From contig JASWHV010000012.1 of assembly GCA_030760725.1 (NCBI GenBank), forward strand, positions 36,115,652 to 36,179,651: a stretch of 64,000 nucleotides of DNA. The letters are read 5' to 3'. Source of the DNA: Neostapfia colusana. Lineage: Eukaryota > Streptophyta > Magnoliopsida > Poales > Poaceae. Below, piece after piece: positions 22,376-34,139 of this stretch. The notes beneath the pieces were generated by a model, which was not told where the DNA came from, ran no database searches, and worked only from the letters and a program-made list of their open reading frames with translations. The position numbers and the translations under genes are program-made. Every line of letters starts with the position of its first letter. Position 1 is the first letter of the stretch.

Positions 22376-25300
22376 TGTGAGGACCACCCCGTGGTTCACC
22401 CACTCCAGGATCGCATAGGGTGGTGCCGTGCGATGCGGCACCCAACAGCACACATGAAAAGAATCAAGGGTAACATACAAACTTTTATTTGATATAAAAC
22501 AGCGGAAGTCTTTTTACAAAACCTATTCATACAGCGGAAGTAATATACATATAAGGCCTCTCATCCTAGCTATGCAAAAGTGCAGCCGTCCAGCCCGGGG
22601 ACGCTACACACTAGCAGCATGGAACCGGAGAATCACGGCGGCGTGCATGGCTCCAGCTCGGCCGTGTACCCCGTCGGGGGCATCGCCTCATCCTCGGAAC
22701 CTTCCTCATACCTCTCACCTGCACACAGCTCAAATATTGCAACCGTGAGCACGAAGGCTCAGCAAGTCTTAACCGTCAACCCTAGGCATGGAACTCTTCG
22801 TGCAAGGGTATGTAAGATAGGAAAGGATTTTTGCAATAAAGACACGCCTATAAGTTGGTCCTTACTTTCAGTTTAATAGCAGCAGATTCATGTGCCTTAA
22901 GCAGCCCTCACATCGGAAGTCCACAATCAAACAAGAAACGCTTTCCCCCGATGTGGAGATGCCCAAAGTGGAATGTAAACTTAATTAGCTCTATATCTAC
23001 AACAATCAAGGTATTCAAGACATTAAGATCAATACAGCATTTTCAGTTGGCTTATTTCACTTCTTACTACGTCACAGCGCAGTGAACAAGCGGGTACTCA
23101 AATAACCGCGAGGGACGGTGATTGCAATCAAGACACACCCGGATAACACGTCACATACACCCACTTTCAGAAGCGTGATTCCACACCCCTTCCTACTCTG
23201 TTGTATGCAACAACCTTTCAAAGGCAACCCAAATGCCGAACCGGTCCATCCGTAACGGGTAGGAGGTCCCCGCGTGGAGCGTGACTGTGCCCACCGGCAG
23301 ATTTACACCTTGCTACCCTCAACCCACTCCTATTTACGGTTGGGTAAGCCTCGACACCCAGGTTAACCAATTACATCGGTTTCCTGGTTCCCATATGCCA
23401 GTATGCATCCGGTACTGTTCGATACTTGTCCAGCAGGGCCGCACACGGACGGTCCTCAACCGAGACCAACAGGGCTACGCACGTGAGACCTCTGCTCACT
23501 GCTTCCTATCCCCCCTGCTGGGTCTCATTTTCATAACTCGAGCCATTATCTACCTCTTTTCTTCCCGTGTGATAAGTACTATCTCGCGAGTAGCTTCCAA
23601 CCACTCGACTTCTACCGAGATCCTATACATTAGCATGGCAATCTCTACTCGTCGGTTTGTAAACTACCCAACCCTTTATAGGATTTAAAGAGGCTATGCA
23701 AGTGGGGTTTCAATCACCCTAACTCTAATGCAAACATTCACCCTAGACATAAATGATACAAATAAAAACTTTATAAAAGGTACTTAAGTGCAAACCGGGG
23801 CTTGCCTGGTTGCGAGTTAAACGGAAAGTCAGCTTCCGGTGGCAGGACGTCCAAAGGCTCTGGCGTATCCTCAACTTCGGTCACTATCATGAAATGTAAT
23901 AAAATACATGTATAAGTATTAAGGATTTATAAGAATTGGACTTCTATTCATAGCTATTGCTATTTAAAATCCTTAATTGGCTTTGGGATTTTTACAGTGG
24001 ATACTAGACTCTCTAAGGATGACTTGAGTCAAATTTGGAGACATGTCATTGCACAATGTAGTCTTTAAAATTCCTACAAGTACAATGCTTCTCTAAATTT
24101 TGAGCCCAATTCAGGAGCTTTGACATAGCTAATGGTGGAAGATCTGATTGGGGTAAGTCTCCATGGTTCTAACAAAATTTGTTTCACCATTTTTGGAGCT
24201 ACCATCAGAGAGATATGAATTTTTGAACTTAGACAGGAGTTCTGAAAAAGCTTCTGTTTAAATTTGAATTTTCAAATAAAGGCTGAACTTGAGAAGGTAA
24301 TTTGACCTAGCAAATGACCTCCAGTGAAGCCCAAATTTTTACTGGAGATCAGTATCTATGAAGAGGATTTGCTACCCAAATTTGGGAATATTTCATAAAG
24401 AATTGCTCCTGTAATAAATCCCTAAAGGATTTACTAAAAACAATTCTACAGAAATTCCTGGGCATTTTCATAGTCAAAATTTGGTTTCTCTGTGAAGCAC
24501 TCCTCATGAGGAACCCAACAAAATTGGTCTCACTCTTTTTGGAGTTTTCTACACAAAGTTATGGCCTTGTAAAGATCAGCTAATTCCTGGAATTATTTCT
24601 CTAATAGAAACTTCAAATAATTGGGCTGGGCCCACTGTTTTAAATCGGACCAGTGGTATTTCGGCAACACCGGGGGCTACGGGGTTATTCCCGCGCAGCC
24701 GCACCAGATCCGGCGCCACAAACCGATCCTCGCGCGAACCCGGAGGCTGACCGGTGGGACCGGCCCTCCTTCGTCTTCCTCGCGCTGCCCGCGCCTTCCG
24801 CGGCGGCGCACGCCGGCGAGGCTCGCCGGGACGGGATTCCTGTGGTCCAAACTTCGTCAAACTCGCCGCCTGTGAGTTCTACACCGTGCTGAACACGATG
24901 GTGGGGTCGGGAGCCGATGACAATGGCCGGAAAGGTGCTTGCACCGGCGACCATGTCGAATCTTACTTCGGCGACCTCGCTCTCCCTCAACAGTGGGTCT
25001 TTCGGGCTAGGGTTGGCTCTAAAAGCACCAGTGTCCCATGGACATCCTCGACCCATAGCTCGCTCTCCCTGAAACCCACCGGAGATGGGACCTCACCGGC
25101 GACCTGAGCCCGCAAAACTCCGGCGGCGACAAAAACTCGATACCCGGCATCTCTACTTGCTCATTTGAGCTGCTAGAACTTCGGAGAGATGCGCAAGCCT
25201 GTGCTGGAGCTACTGTAAGCTTATCTAGAGCGGAGCTACCCCGAGCACAACGAATTTCTTCGAAGGGTTCTCGGGTTTCTAAAGATCCGCCGGCGCCAAA

Positions 25301-26441
25301 CTTCAAAATACTCGGTACCGGAGCGAAGAAAGCAGGAACTGGTGGAAAGGGAGGAGGAAGGGTTCCTCACGCACCTCAGGGACCTTTCTGTTGATCGGGA
25401 GGGGCTGCAAAACCGTCGGGCGACGGTGTGGCGTACAGGCGATCAACACCGGAGTTCCGAAAGGAATTCCAGCTCGTAGGCGCCAACCACCGGTGCTGGT
25501 GTTCACTTGGGGCTGTGGGGAGCTGGAGAGGAACCTGGCGCAACGATCCCGTGGCTCAGCCGCGCGAGAGGCACGCCGACCTCACCGGGCGTCGATGAGC
25601 CGAAGGTTTCTTCCGCAGGTGGGGGAACTGGGTCCGCGAGGCTCGAGCAGAGCGTGGAGAGGCTGCGGGGTAATGAGGATGAGGTCAGATACGGCACTCG
25701 GCGGTTGCTTTAAGCACCCACGCGCCTGAACCGACGTCGGGGCGGCGGGGATGCAGCTCGGTGGAGCATCGGCCGGCGGGTTTGATCGGGAGCTGGCGCC
25801 CTCGCGTGAACAGCCGAGTGAAACAGAGAGGTTTTGCTTCTATGGTGACTGACCAGTGGGCCCCCTCTCCTTATTTCTCAGTAAATTTTTTTCTGATATT
25901 TCCCACCAGCAACTCAACATTAAAAGCTTTACTTCATCCCAAAGTTATGTTTGAATTTGCAGAATTCAAATGGTTTGAATTCTGGTGTAGAATTTGAATG
26001 GGGTTTGATCATTTGAATTTGAAAAGGAGTTTGAATTCTCCACTTTGTATTGCCTAAAAAATTATAGCAAACCAGCTCCAAAATTTCCAATTTTTTTGCA
26101 TGGCTGCTTATTAAAAGGTGGAGAACACATTTGTGAAACCCAATTTTTAAATTGAGGGAATTGGAATTTGAAACTGAATTTGAAATTCAGATTAGAGGGC
26201 TTCTCCTTTTAATCCCAAACAAATATTAAAACTCCTCCAAATGAGCTGAAATTTGGAAGGTTGAATATTTGGACTATAAAGATCCAAGTTGTGCATTTAG
26301 ATCTCCATGTTTGGAAGTTTTGGGAAGTCTAAACCCTCACTTTGAACTTAACCCATTATAATTCAAAGTTTTAATTCTCCTCATTTTTCATAAGTGCACA
26401 TGAGCAGAATTTTTCTTGCTACCACTTTTGGGGATTTTACA
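22376..26441 (-). repeat. G2 5' LTR (4066 bp)
   Basis: It is gap-free against 12129-16194, with 10 substitutions seen (near 22659, 22773, 22939, 23464, 24324, 25516, 25706, 25752, 26252 and 26350). As the upstream LTR on the minus strand it would supply the promoter. The GC-rich island lies at 24690-25810. Confidence 0.95.
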
Positions 26442-26446
26442 TCGAG
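26442..26446. repeat. Right TSD of G2 (TCGAG)
   Basis: Matches 12124-12128 exactly. Confidence 0.92.
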
Positions 26447-27028
26447 CGTACGTATGCAAGAAATGGAATGACCATGAGGTGGTCAAGAGAATGATAAGAG
26501 CATTTATGCCTCGCAATGTGACCCTATGCACCTAAATCCGGGAAAGTGCAAACTTTCACTTGATGACTCTGGATGAAGTGCTACGGAAGATCACTAACCA
26601 CGAGATGATGGAGAAGGAAGCCCAACACGTCAACGACCTAGCAAAGATCACTTCATCCAAGAAGAAGGGCATTGCTCTTAAGGCCACATCCAAGTCCAAG
26701 GCAAAAGAAACACAACTCACAAGTGAAGATGAAGAAAGTGATGATGAGAGCACCGACATGGATGATGAAGAAATGGCATTCTTCATCAAAAGATTCAAAA
26801 TGTTGATGAGGAGAAGCAGAGCCATCACTATGAGAACAAGAGCAATAAAAAGGGCAAGTCAAAAACAAAGAAGACTTGCTACAACTGTGGAGAACATGTG
26901 CATTTCATTGTGAACTGCCCCCATAGCAAGGAAGATGACAAGAGAAAGAAGAAGGATGGGAAGCCTCAAGATAAGAAATTATTTACAAAGAAGAAGGCTT
27001 ATGGACAAGCCCAAGTCACACATGCCTC
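26447..27028 (+). pseudogene. gag: C1 gag, central part with zinc knuckle
   Basis: The copia gag resumes after G2: motifs FHLMTLDEVLRKI and a Lys- and Asp/Glu-rich linker (EDEESDDESTDMDDEE) precede a CCHC knuckle CYNCGEHVHFIVNC encoded at 26877-26918. An in-frame stop lies near 26532-26534, and a frameshift between about 26815 and 26877 separates the acidic linker from the knuckle. The knuckle would bind genomic RNA. Together with 11411-12123 it forms one ancestral gene. Confidence 0.8.
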
Positions 27029-27889
27029 ATGGCAAAAGAAGGAAAGTGCAAGGTAATGTCTAAACCTTCCAAGTTACAAATTGAAGACGATAGTGACTTT
27101 GATAGTAGTAGTGAAAACGAATTCATTTTTAAAGGATTAAACAAAAAGGCTATAGCTAAAATGAAAATGCTATCGGACGAAATATTTGAACAAGAAGAGC
27201 TTCTCAATCAACAAGAAGAATTGCTTATCCTTGGAAAGGAAAGAAACCTTGAGATTGAGAAGCTCCTTGAACTCGAGAGAGAGAAGAGTGGAGCACTTGA
27301 AAGCAAACTTGCCATGAGCAAGGAGACTTGTGTTCAGCTTAAATGTGAGAATGTAGTACTTCCAGATGCACTTGTGAGTTTAACCAAAGCTCACAAGAAT
27401 CTTGAAGCACAACTTGACCCACTTAAGTCAAGTGTCTCAACTAATTCATCCTCCAAAAACTTTCTCTCAACAAGTATAGAGTCCAAAACTTGCGTATGTG
27501 CTAGCATTGTTTTAAACTTGAAAAATGAGCTCAAAGAAGCACAAAGCAAGAATACACACAAAAGTGGAATCTTTGATAAGGAGAAGATCAAATATGCACT
27601 TAGTGCATACTCAATCACAAGATCTCCTTTCATCAAAGATGGACTTGGTTATACTAGGGGAGGAAAGCAAAACGCTAGAATCCTCAAAAACAATAGCAAA
27701 TGCGTAGCCTTTGTCAAAGAAAACTCAAAACAAAACAAAAGTGACAACCTTGCATCTACCTCACATGAAATTAACAAAAATGTAAAATCTATAGTATTTC
27801 ATAATTTTGATGCATCTTATGTTCTTATGAAAAGTAAGTATGGTAGAGTTTTTGCAAAATATGTTGGGCCACTCCACAAGAGTCCATAA
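27029..27889 (+). pseudogene. C1 gag-pol linker with coiled coil
   Basis: A 286-residue open frame begins with MAKEGKCKV and continues through a long Leu/Glu/Lys-rich stretch (residues about 45-150) with heptad-like spacing, a probable coiled coil. Sireviruses typically carry such a region after the CCHC knuckle. It is in a different frame from the knuckle, so at least one frameshift lies between them. The ATG at 27029 is internal to the ancestral polyprotein, not a true start. Confidence 0.72.
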
Positions 27890-27976
27890 ACTTGTGTGTG
27901 GGTGCCCAAATGCCTTGTAACTAACCTCAAAGGACCCAACCAAGTTTGGGTACCTAAGACCAAAGTTTAAATTGTT

Positions 27977-28273
27977 TTGCAGCCATACTCCTCCGGTGGT
28001 ACTAAATGGGTGCTAGATAGTGGGTGCACTAACCATATGACCGGAGAGAGAAAAATGTTTGTCGAGTATGAAGAAAATGATGATCCAAGTGAAGGCATCT
28101 ATTTCGGTGACAACAGCCAAGGAACGGTACTCGGTATTGGTAAAATTGCAATCTCTTCTCAATACTTTCTTTCACATGTTCTACATGTTCAATCACTAGA
28201 TTATAACCTATTGTCCATCTCTCAACTATGTGAGAAAGGTTATAATTGCTTGTTTACTAACGAGTGTGTGACC
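27977..28273 (+). pseudogene. C1 aspartic protease, interrupted by S1
   Basis: The copia protease motif WVLDSGCTNHMTG is encoded near 28007-28045, followed by LGIGKIAI and LSISQLCEKGYN. The frame is open until the TGACC target site at 28269-28273, where S1 is inserted. The reading frame resumes beyond 32364. Confidence 0.85.
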
Positions 28274-31200
28274 TGTGAGGGACAGGACCTCATTGGGTGG
28301 TGCCGTGATATGTGGCACCCAACAGCACACGGGTCGACAAACACACATCATATTACATAAATAGTTTAGCAGAAACGTACAAGAATGTTTTACAAATAAG
28401 TATATCAGAGTAAGCTACAGCGGAAGACTATCTCTCTCACGATTCATCTCTATCTTAGCAACAAAGAAACAGTCCAGCCCGCGGACTGTCTCTTACTAGC
28501 AACACGAAGAACAATCTGCAGCGGCGAGGATGCTCTTTGAGCAAACGCTCGGAGGTTTCCGAGTCTCATCGGCATTCCTTCTCATAAGCATGAAGTCAGA
28601 TACCTGCAAAACAACTCGGATAGCATCCGTGAGCATAACGCTCAGCAAGACTTAACCGTCACCCTAAACATGAAACTCTATGTGAGGTTATGAATCTAAA
28701 ATAGGATGGCATAAGCATAATTAACTCGTCTAAATGTGAAACCTTACTTTCATGTATTAATTGCAGCATTTTAAGTAACCCTGGGTACGCCACATCGGGA
28801 GTCCACAATCAAACAAAAAATGCGTTCTGCCGATGTAAATTGCTCATGGCATAAAAAGGATCGAGTTTGCACTAGCCTATTCATCAAGATCCAATACAAA
28901 GCTAGTATGATACTTCACATAAAAATGATTAGTTCCTTTCTCATGCAAGTTCTTACTACGACACGACTGCGAGAACAGGTATGCTCGGTCCATTCCGCGA
29001 GCGACGGTGATTCGAATCAATAACACCCGGACTACACGACACGTACGCCCGTACTCGACGTTGCCTACAACAACCATCACTGACGTCGTACGTGGCAGCC
29101 TTTCCCCCGTTTCACCCCCGCTGAATCAATCAAGTCGCCCCGTACAGTAGCCACTCTCATGGTGCACCTGCCGACGTGAGATGTCATGAGAATGTTCCCC
29201 ACATACTGCACACCGGCCGTCCGCCTGAGGCGACCCGAAAAGTCCCAACGACAGCTTCCCGAGGTACATCGGTTTACTGGGTCCCTTATAGCCAGCATGA
29301 GTCCGGTACACAACTCAAACTTGTTCAACAGGGCCGCATACGGATCGGTCCTTGACCGACACGGACAGGTCTATAGCACCCAGGCCCCTATGTCCTGCCG
29401 CCTCTACAACCTTCCGGTCTCAACTTTAACTTGCTAATTCATTTATGGACCAATCACGTATGCCCCTGTTGTTCCTGAACATGTGAGTAGCATCTCACCA
29501 CTCGACTTCTACCGAACCGTACTTAAGCATGGCAGTTCTACACGGTGAAGGACACCTTCGTTGTGGTTCCTATTGAAATGCATGTGCATATGTTTTATAG
29601 ATTGTAATGGAAATAAGTTACAGAATTAATCTCTTAGGAACAGAGGTTGTGTGGAAAAGCCAAGAATGGCTTGAGTTGCCTCTGTGGTGCAAAGAAACAG
29701 AACTGATCTACTTGATTCTAATGTCTTAGCTATCTATTAACTACTTTTTCCTAATGAACATAATACATGAGTTGAAAAGATTTGAGTGCAACTGAAGAAT
29801 AAGAACTCCAATGGCCTCAAAACGTTTACAGCAGATTCTACACTACCTAAGGAATTAGCTTGCCAAATTGCAGCTAATGTGGAGTCAAATTGTGTTCCCC
29901 ATAATTCTCACAAAGTCCTTCATGTATTCCCTCATATACAGAAGTATGGAGAATAAGAACAGGGAGTTCAAGGGCTCCACTTGAGCTGATAATTTACAGG
30001 TAAGTTTTTGGTCACATGAAAGCAATCTGGTCCAAAATTCAGCCCTTTTACTTGAGTAGTTCTCACAGAACAATTCTTTAAGCATTTGTACTCAAAAGAA
30101 TTAATTCTGAAGTAATGTGCATTTTCATGCCCAATTAAGTGAACCACAATTCCAAGTATGTCTCAGAGAGCTTGCCTAAATTTTCCTATGTTTTCTGGAG
30201 CTATGGATTGCCCAGAATAGATTTTTGAAGTGGGAAACATTTTCTGAAAATTTTTCTGGACTCTTTTGAGCACAGTAGTCTGCATTTAGAAAATTCCTAC
30301 TCAAATGATCTTCAAATGATCTGAAACTTTGCTAGAAGGTGAACAATATGCTACAGAATATTCTGGTAAAATTTGGTGATTTTTGGATAAACCAAACTCC
30401 CTCAATAATTCTTTTTCAGAATACCTTCAAAGAATTTCCCAGAGTATAATATTAACTTTCATACAAATCTGAGTCCATATTTGGATACAACTCAGAGAGA
30501 TGAATCCAAACCAAGTGGAATCACTCAAATTGGAGGTTTCTACCAGGAGCTATAAATTTCCAAAGTTTGGGCCCTCACTGGAATTGTTTTCCTACAGAAA
30601 ATCCCACTGGGCCCGCTTATTTAAATTCCAGCCAATCAGAACTGGGCCATACCGAGGTCCACGGGGTTTTGCGCGCCAGCACACGGGATCCCGGCCACAC
30701 CCGATCACGGGTTTGAATTCTGAGCTGCTGACAGACGGGGCCCACGCTTTCTTCAACCTCCCGCTGGCTCTCTCGTGCCCGCGCGCTTCCCCCTCGTCGG
30801 AGCAAATCCCTCCTCGCCGGATCACTGCTGTCGACCACCGCACAGGCTAGGACTCGCCGCCAGAGGGTTTAGGGCACCAAGGAACACGGCTGTGGGGTCG
30901 GTTTAGGCTGCCTGCGGCTGGAAAATGGCCGGCGACGTGCGGCAGTTACTGTGGAGGTTCGGTAGCGTCGCCCGAGGTCTCCAGCCTGCCAACACCTGTA
31001 CCGACGAGCCCTACAGCACCAGTGCACCTCTAGGAAGATCGGCACGACCTCAAAGTGGCTTGGGAGTGGCTACAAATAGGTTGTCGTCGTGCGACCGAAT
31101 GGGTCCGCCATGAACAACCCAAGAAGTGCTTGAATTCCGTCGGTCTGAGGCGTTTTCGTGCTATGGATGCAAAAGGGAAAGTGATCGCCGGCTAATCCAG

Positions 31201-32359
31201 CATATACATGCAAAGTTTGATGACTTAAGGAGGAGTAGAGAAGGAGAATTTTAAGGAACTGTACCGGGAGCTCGGGTTGAGGCCGCCGGAGAAAAATCTC
31301 GGAATTCGCCGGTGAGAGCTCACGACGTGGCTTGAGCTTTAGGTGGAAGCAGCGTGGTAGCCGTGCGCTCCTTTTTCCGCCCTTGTTCGGCCGTGAAAGT
31401 TGCTGTGGTGCGCTGCCCACGTGCGTCCGGTCGTCGGTTGCAACTAGCTCGCCGCTGCGGCGGTGGTTCTCGGGCACAGGAGGCCGGAGCTCGGTTGTTT
31501 TCGGGTCAGGGAGGTGGAGGTCGAGCTCAGAGCAATGTTTAGCAGTTCGGGGAGGGATGAGCGTGGTTGTTTTGCCGTTCTCACGATCGGCTGAGCAGCG
31601 AGGGAAGGAAACGGCTCGGTTCCGCATCGCCCGTGAGGAGGAGAAGACGGATGGCCTTTGCTTCAGCCAGGGGGGTGATCAAGCCGCTGAACCGCCTCTG
31701 GGTGCCGCGCGTGGGGGAATGAAGCAGCTGGTGGCGCTGCCGAGCCCCCCAGTGCCTCCACGGTGGGAGCTACTCGTGGCTCACACGAGCTGTTCGGTGA
31801 AATCTCCCACCGAGGCTGAAACTTAGTGTACAAGGCAGCCCTTTACCTCTATGACATGTGGGTCCCACTCCACCTTTATCTTCCCCAAATATCTTCTCAA
31901 GCTGATCCTCTTAATTCCCACAATTCTGAGTTTTGAAAGGTGGCTAGAATTTGAACTCTCCAAATTCAGTTTTAATTTGTATGACAAATTTGAATTTGGA
32001 TAGAATTCGCAAATGCTTCTCTTTAACTCCTTTTTGAGCCCACCCTACAAATGGAAAGTTTGTGATCAAACTTTTCCTTATAATTCCAACTATATGGCTG
32101 CATGTTTATTCAAAGTTTTTGGACATCACATGTGTGAACTTTGAATTTCAAATCTGATTTTTAAACTTACATGCAAAGAGGTATTTAACTCTTTAGTGGT
32201 TCAACCTTTCAAATAAAAATGTGAACCTCATTTTGGATGCTCATCCATATATTACTTTGCATGAAGAAAAGTTTTAGCAAGTCCCATTTTTCATGTCTTT
32301 GCCACACATATGAACTCAAACCTTGGTTTTTATTCATACACATTTTTGGGACTTTTACA
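28274..32359 (-). mobile_element. S1: solo gypsy LTR (4086 bp) with TSD TGACC
   Basis: On the minus strand it begins TGTAAAAGTCCC and ends CCCTCACA, and it is flanked by TGACC at 28269-28273 and 32360-32364. No internal region is present, so a full element was probably removed by recombination between its two LTRs. It is the same family as the G6 LTR: their starts and the R-U5 block align closely. A GC-rich island lies at 30640-31810, a GTGGGACCCAC site at 31859-31869 and a U5 hairpin at 28299-28319. Open frames inside it are not treated as genes. Confidence 0.92.
31852..31869 (-). promoter_or_regulatory. Palindromic GTGGGACCCAC + ATGTCAT motif in S1
   Basis: Same arrangement as in G1 (6609) and G6 (59347), at the AT-rich/GC-rich border of the LTR; a TCP-like binding site. 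Confidence 0.5.
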
Positions 32360-32364
32360 TGACC

Positions 32365-33579
32365 GTCTCTAGAAGATGTGATAACTCAATTGCCTTTAAG
32401 GGTGTGTTAAAGGGAAAGCTTTACTTAGTGTACTTTTCCACAGATAAAGCTCAATTTGACACATGCTTAATAGCAAAAACCAACATGGGATGGTTGTGGC
32501 ATAGAAGACTAGCCCATGTTGGAATGAGGAACTTACAGAAACTTCTAAAGGGGGATATACATCCGTGGACTAAAAAATGTTGTTTTTGAAAAAGATAGGC
32601 CATGTAGTGCGTGCCAAGCAGGAAAACAAATTGGAGCAGCTCATCCCGCCAAGAATGTGATGATGACAACAAGACCATTGGAGATGCTTCACATGGACCT
32701 CTTCGGCCCTGTCACCTATATAAGCATTGGCGGTAACAAGTATGGTCTAGTAATTGTTGATGATTATTCTCGTTTCACTTGGGTATTTTTCTTGCATGAT
32801 AAAGGAGAAACTCAAGGTATCCTTAAGAAGTTCTTGAGGAGAGCTCAAAACGAGTTTTCTCAAAAATCAAGAGATAAGGAGCGACAACGGTTCCACATTC
32901 AAGAACACTCAAGTAGAAGAATATTTGGATGAAGTGGGCATCAACATGAGTTTTCGGCCCCCTATACTCCGAACAAAATGGGGTGGCTGAAAGGAAGAAC
33001 CGAACACTCATAGAGATGGCAAGAACCATGCTCGATGAATACAAGACCTCGGATCAATTTTGGGCGGAGGCGGTCAACACCACTTGTCATGCTACAAACG
33101 GCCTCTACCTCCATCGACTTCTGAAGAAAACCCCATACGAGCTCCTAACCGGTAACAAACCCAACATCTCTTACTTTCGAGTTTTTGAAAGTAAATGCTA
33201 CATTCTCAACAAGAAGCCTAGGACTTTGAAGTTCACTTCGAAATCTGATGAAGGTTTCCTACTTGGTTATGACTCAAACACCTACGCTTATCGCGTTTTC
33301 AACAAGACCTCCGGGTGTGTTGAAATTGCACGTGACATGGTGTTTGATGAAACTAATCGCTCCCAAGTGGAGCAATTTGATGAATGTGTACTAGATGAAG
33401 AAGAAGCACCATGTGAAGCACTAAGAAGAATGGGACTTGGAGAAGTCCGTCCCCAAGAAAATGTAGGACAAGATGCTACAAGTTCATCACAATCGGCACC
33501 TCTCATTCAAGATCAAACTCAAGCACCCCAAGATCAAGACGGTCAATTTCAAGAAGGAGAAAATCAAAACCATGATGTT
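32365..33579 (+). pseudogene. C1 integrase region
   Basis: After S1 the polyprotein continues with the pre-integrase zinc domain (MGWLWHRRLAHVGM near 32490-32530, CSAC near 32610), the core (VIVDDYSRFTWVF near 32752) and the C-terminal GKPxxSxFRVFxxKCY-type region (NKPNISYFRVF near 33170). It would insert the DNA copy into the host genome. A TGA at 32587-32589 and further frame breaks at about 32930-32985 interrupt it. From 32983 the frame is open for about 200 codons and runs directly into the GAA tract at the start of the linker before RT. Confidence 0.85.
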
Positions 33580-34139
33580 GAAGAAGAAGAAGAAGAAGAA
33601 GAAGAAGAAGAAGAAGAAGAAGAAGAAGAAGAAGAAGAAGAAGAAGAAGAAGAAGAAGAAGAAGAAGAAGAAGAAGAAGAAGAAGAAGAAGAAGAAGAAG
33701 AAGAAGAAGAAGAAGAAGAAGAAGAAGAAGAAGAAGAAGAAGAAGAAGAAGAAGAAGAAGAAGAAGAAGAAGAAGAAGAAGAAGAAGAAGAAGAAGAAAG
33801 AAGAAGAAGAAGAAGAAGAAGAAGAAGAAGAAGAAGAAGAAGAAGAAGAAGAAGAAGAAGAAGAAGAAGAAGAAGAAGAAGAAGAAGAAGAAGAAGAAGA
33901 AGAAGAAGAAGAAGAAGAAGAAGAAGAAGAAGAAGAAGAAGAAGAAGAAGAAGAAGAAGAAGAAGAAGAAGAAGAAGAAGAAGAAGAAGAAGAAGAAGAA
34001 GAAGAAGAAGAAGAAGAAGAAGAAGAAGAAGAAGAAGAAGAAGAAGAAGAAGAAGAAGAAGAAGAAGAAGAAGAAGAAGAAGAAGAAGAAGAAGAAGAAG
34101 AAGAAGAAGAAGAAGAAGAAGAAGAAGAAGAAGAAGAAG
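33580..34139 (+). repeat. (GAA)n microsatellite, 560 bp, with one phase slip
   Basis: About 186 GAA units are present, interrupted only near 33797-33800 by one extra A that shifts the phase. The plus-strand frame of C1 therefore changes from poly-Glu to poly-Arg. The tract starts in the acidic linker of the C1 polyprotein and ends exactly where the truncated protease of G4 begins. Such purine-pyrimidine tracts can form triplex DNA. Its true length may differ from the assembly. Confidence 0.95.

Larger units (their letters stand above)
12129..26441 (-). mobile_element. G2: structurally complete, young Ty3/gypsy chromovirus (14,313 bp)
   Basis: A minus-strand element is bounded by TG...CA LTRs of exactly 4066 bp each and a perfect TSD. 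It has an initiator-Met primer site, a 1.6-kb leader, one uninterrupted 1512-residue gag-pol frame and a polypurine tract. Integrase after RT and a C-terminal chromodomain-like tail make it a chromovirus, probably Tekay/Del. The LTRs align without gaps at an offset of 10,247 and differ at 10 positions by my count (0.25%). With the often-used grass rate of 1.3e-8 substitutions per site per year this gives roughly 0.1 million years. It inserted into the gag gene of C1. Confidence 0.95.
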
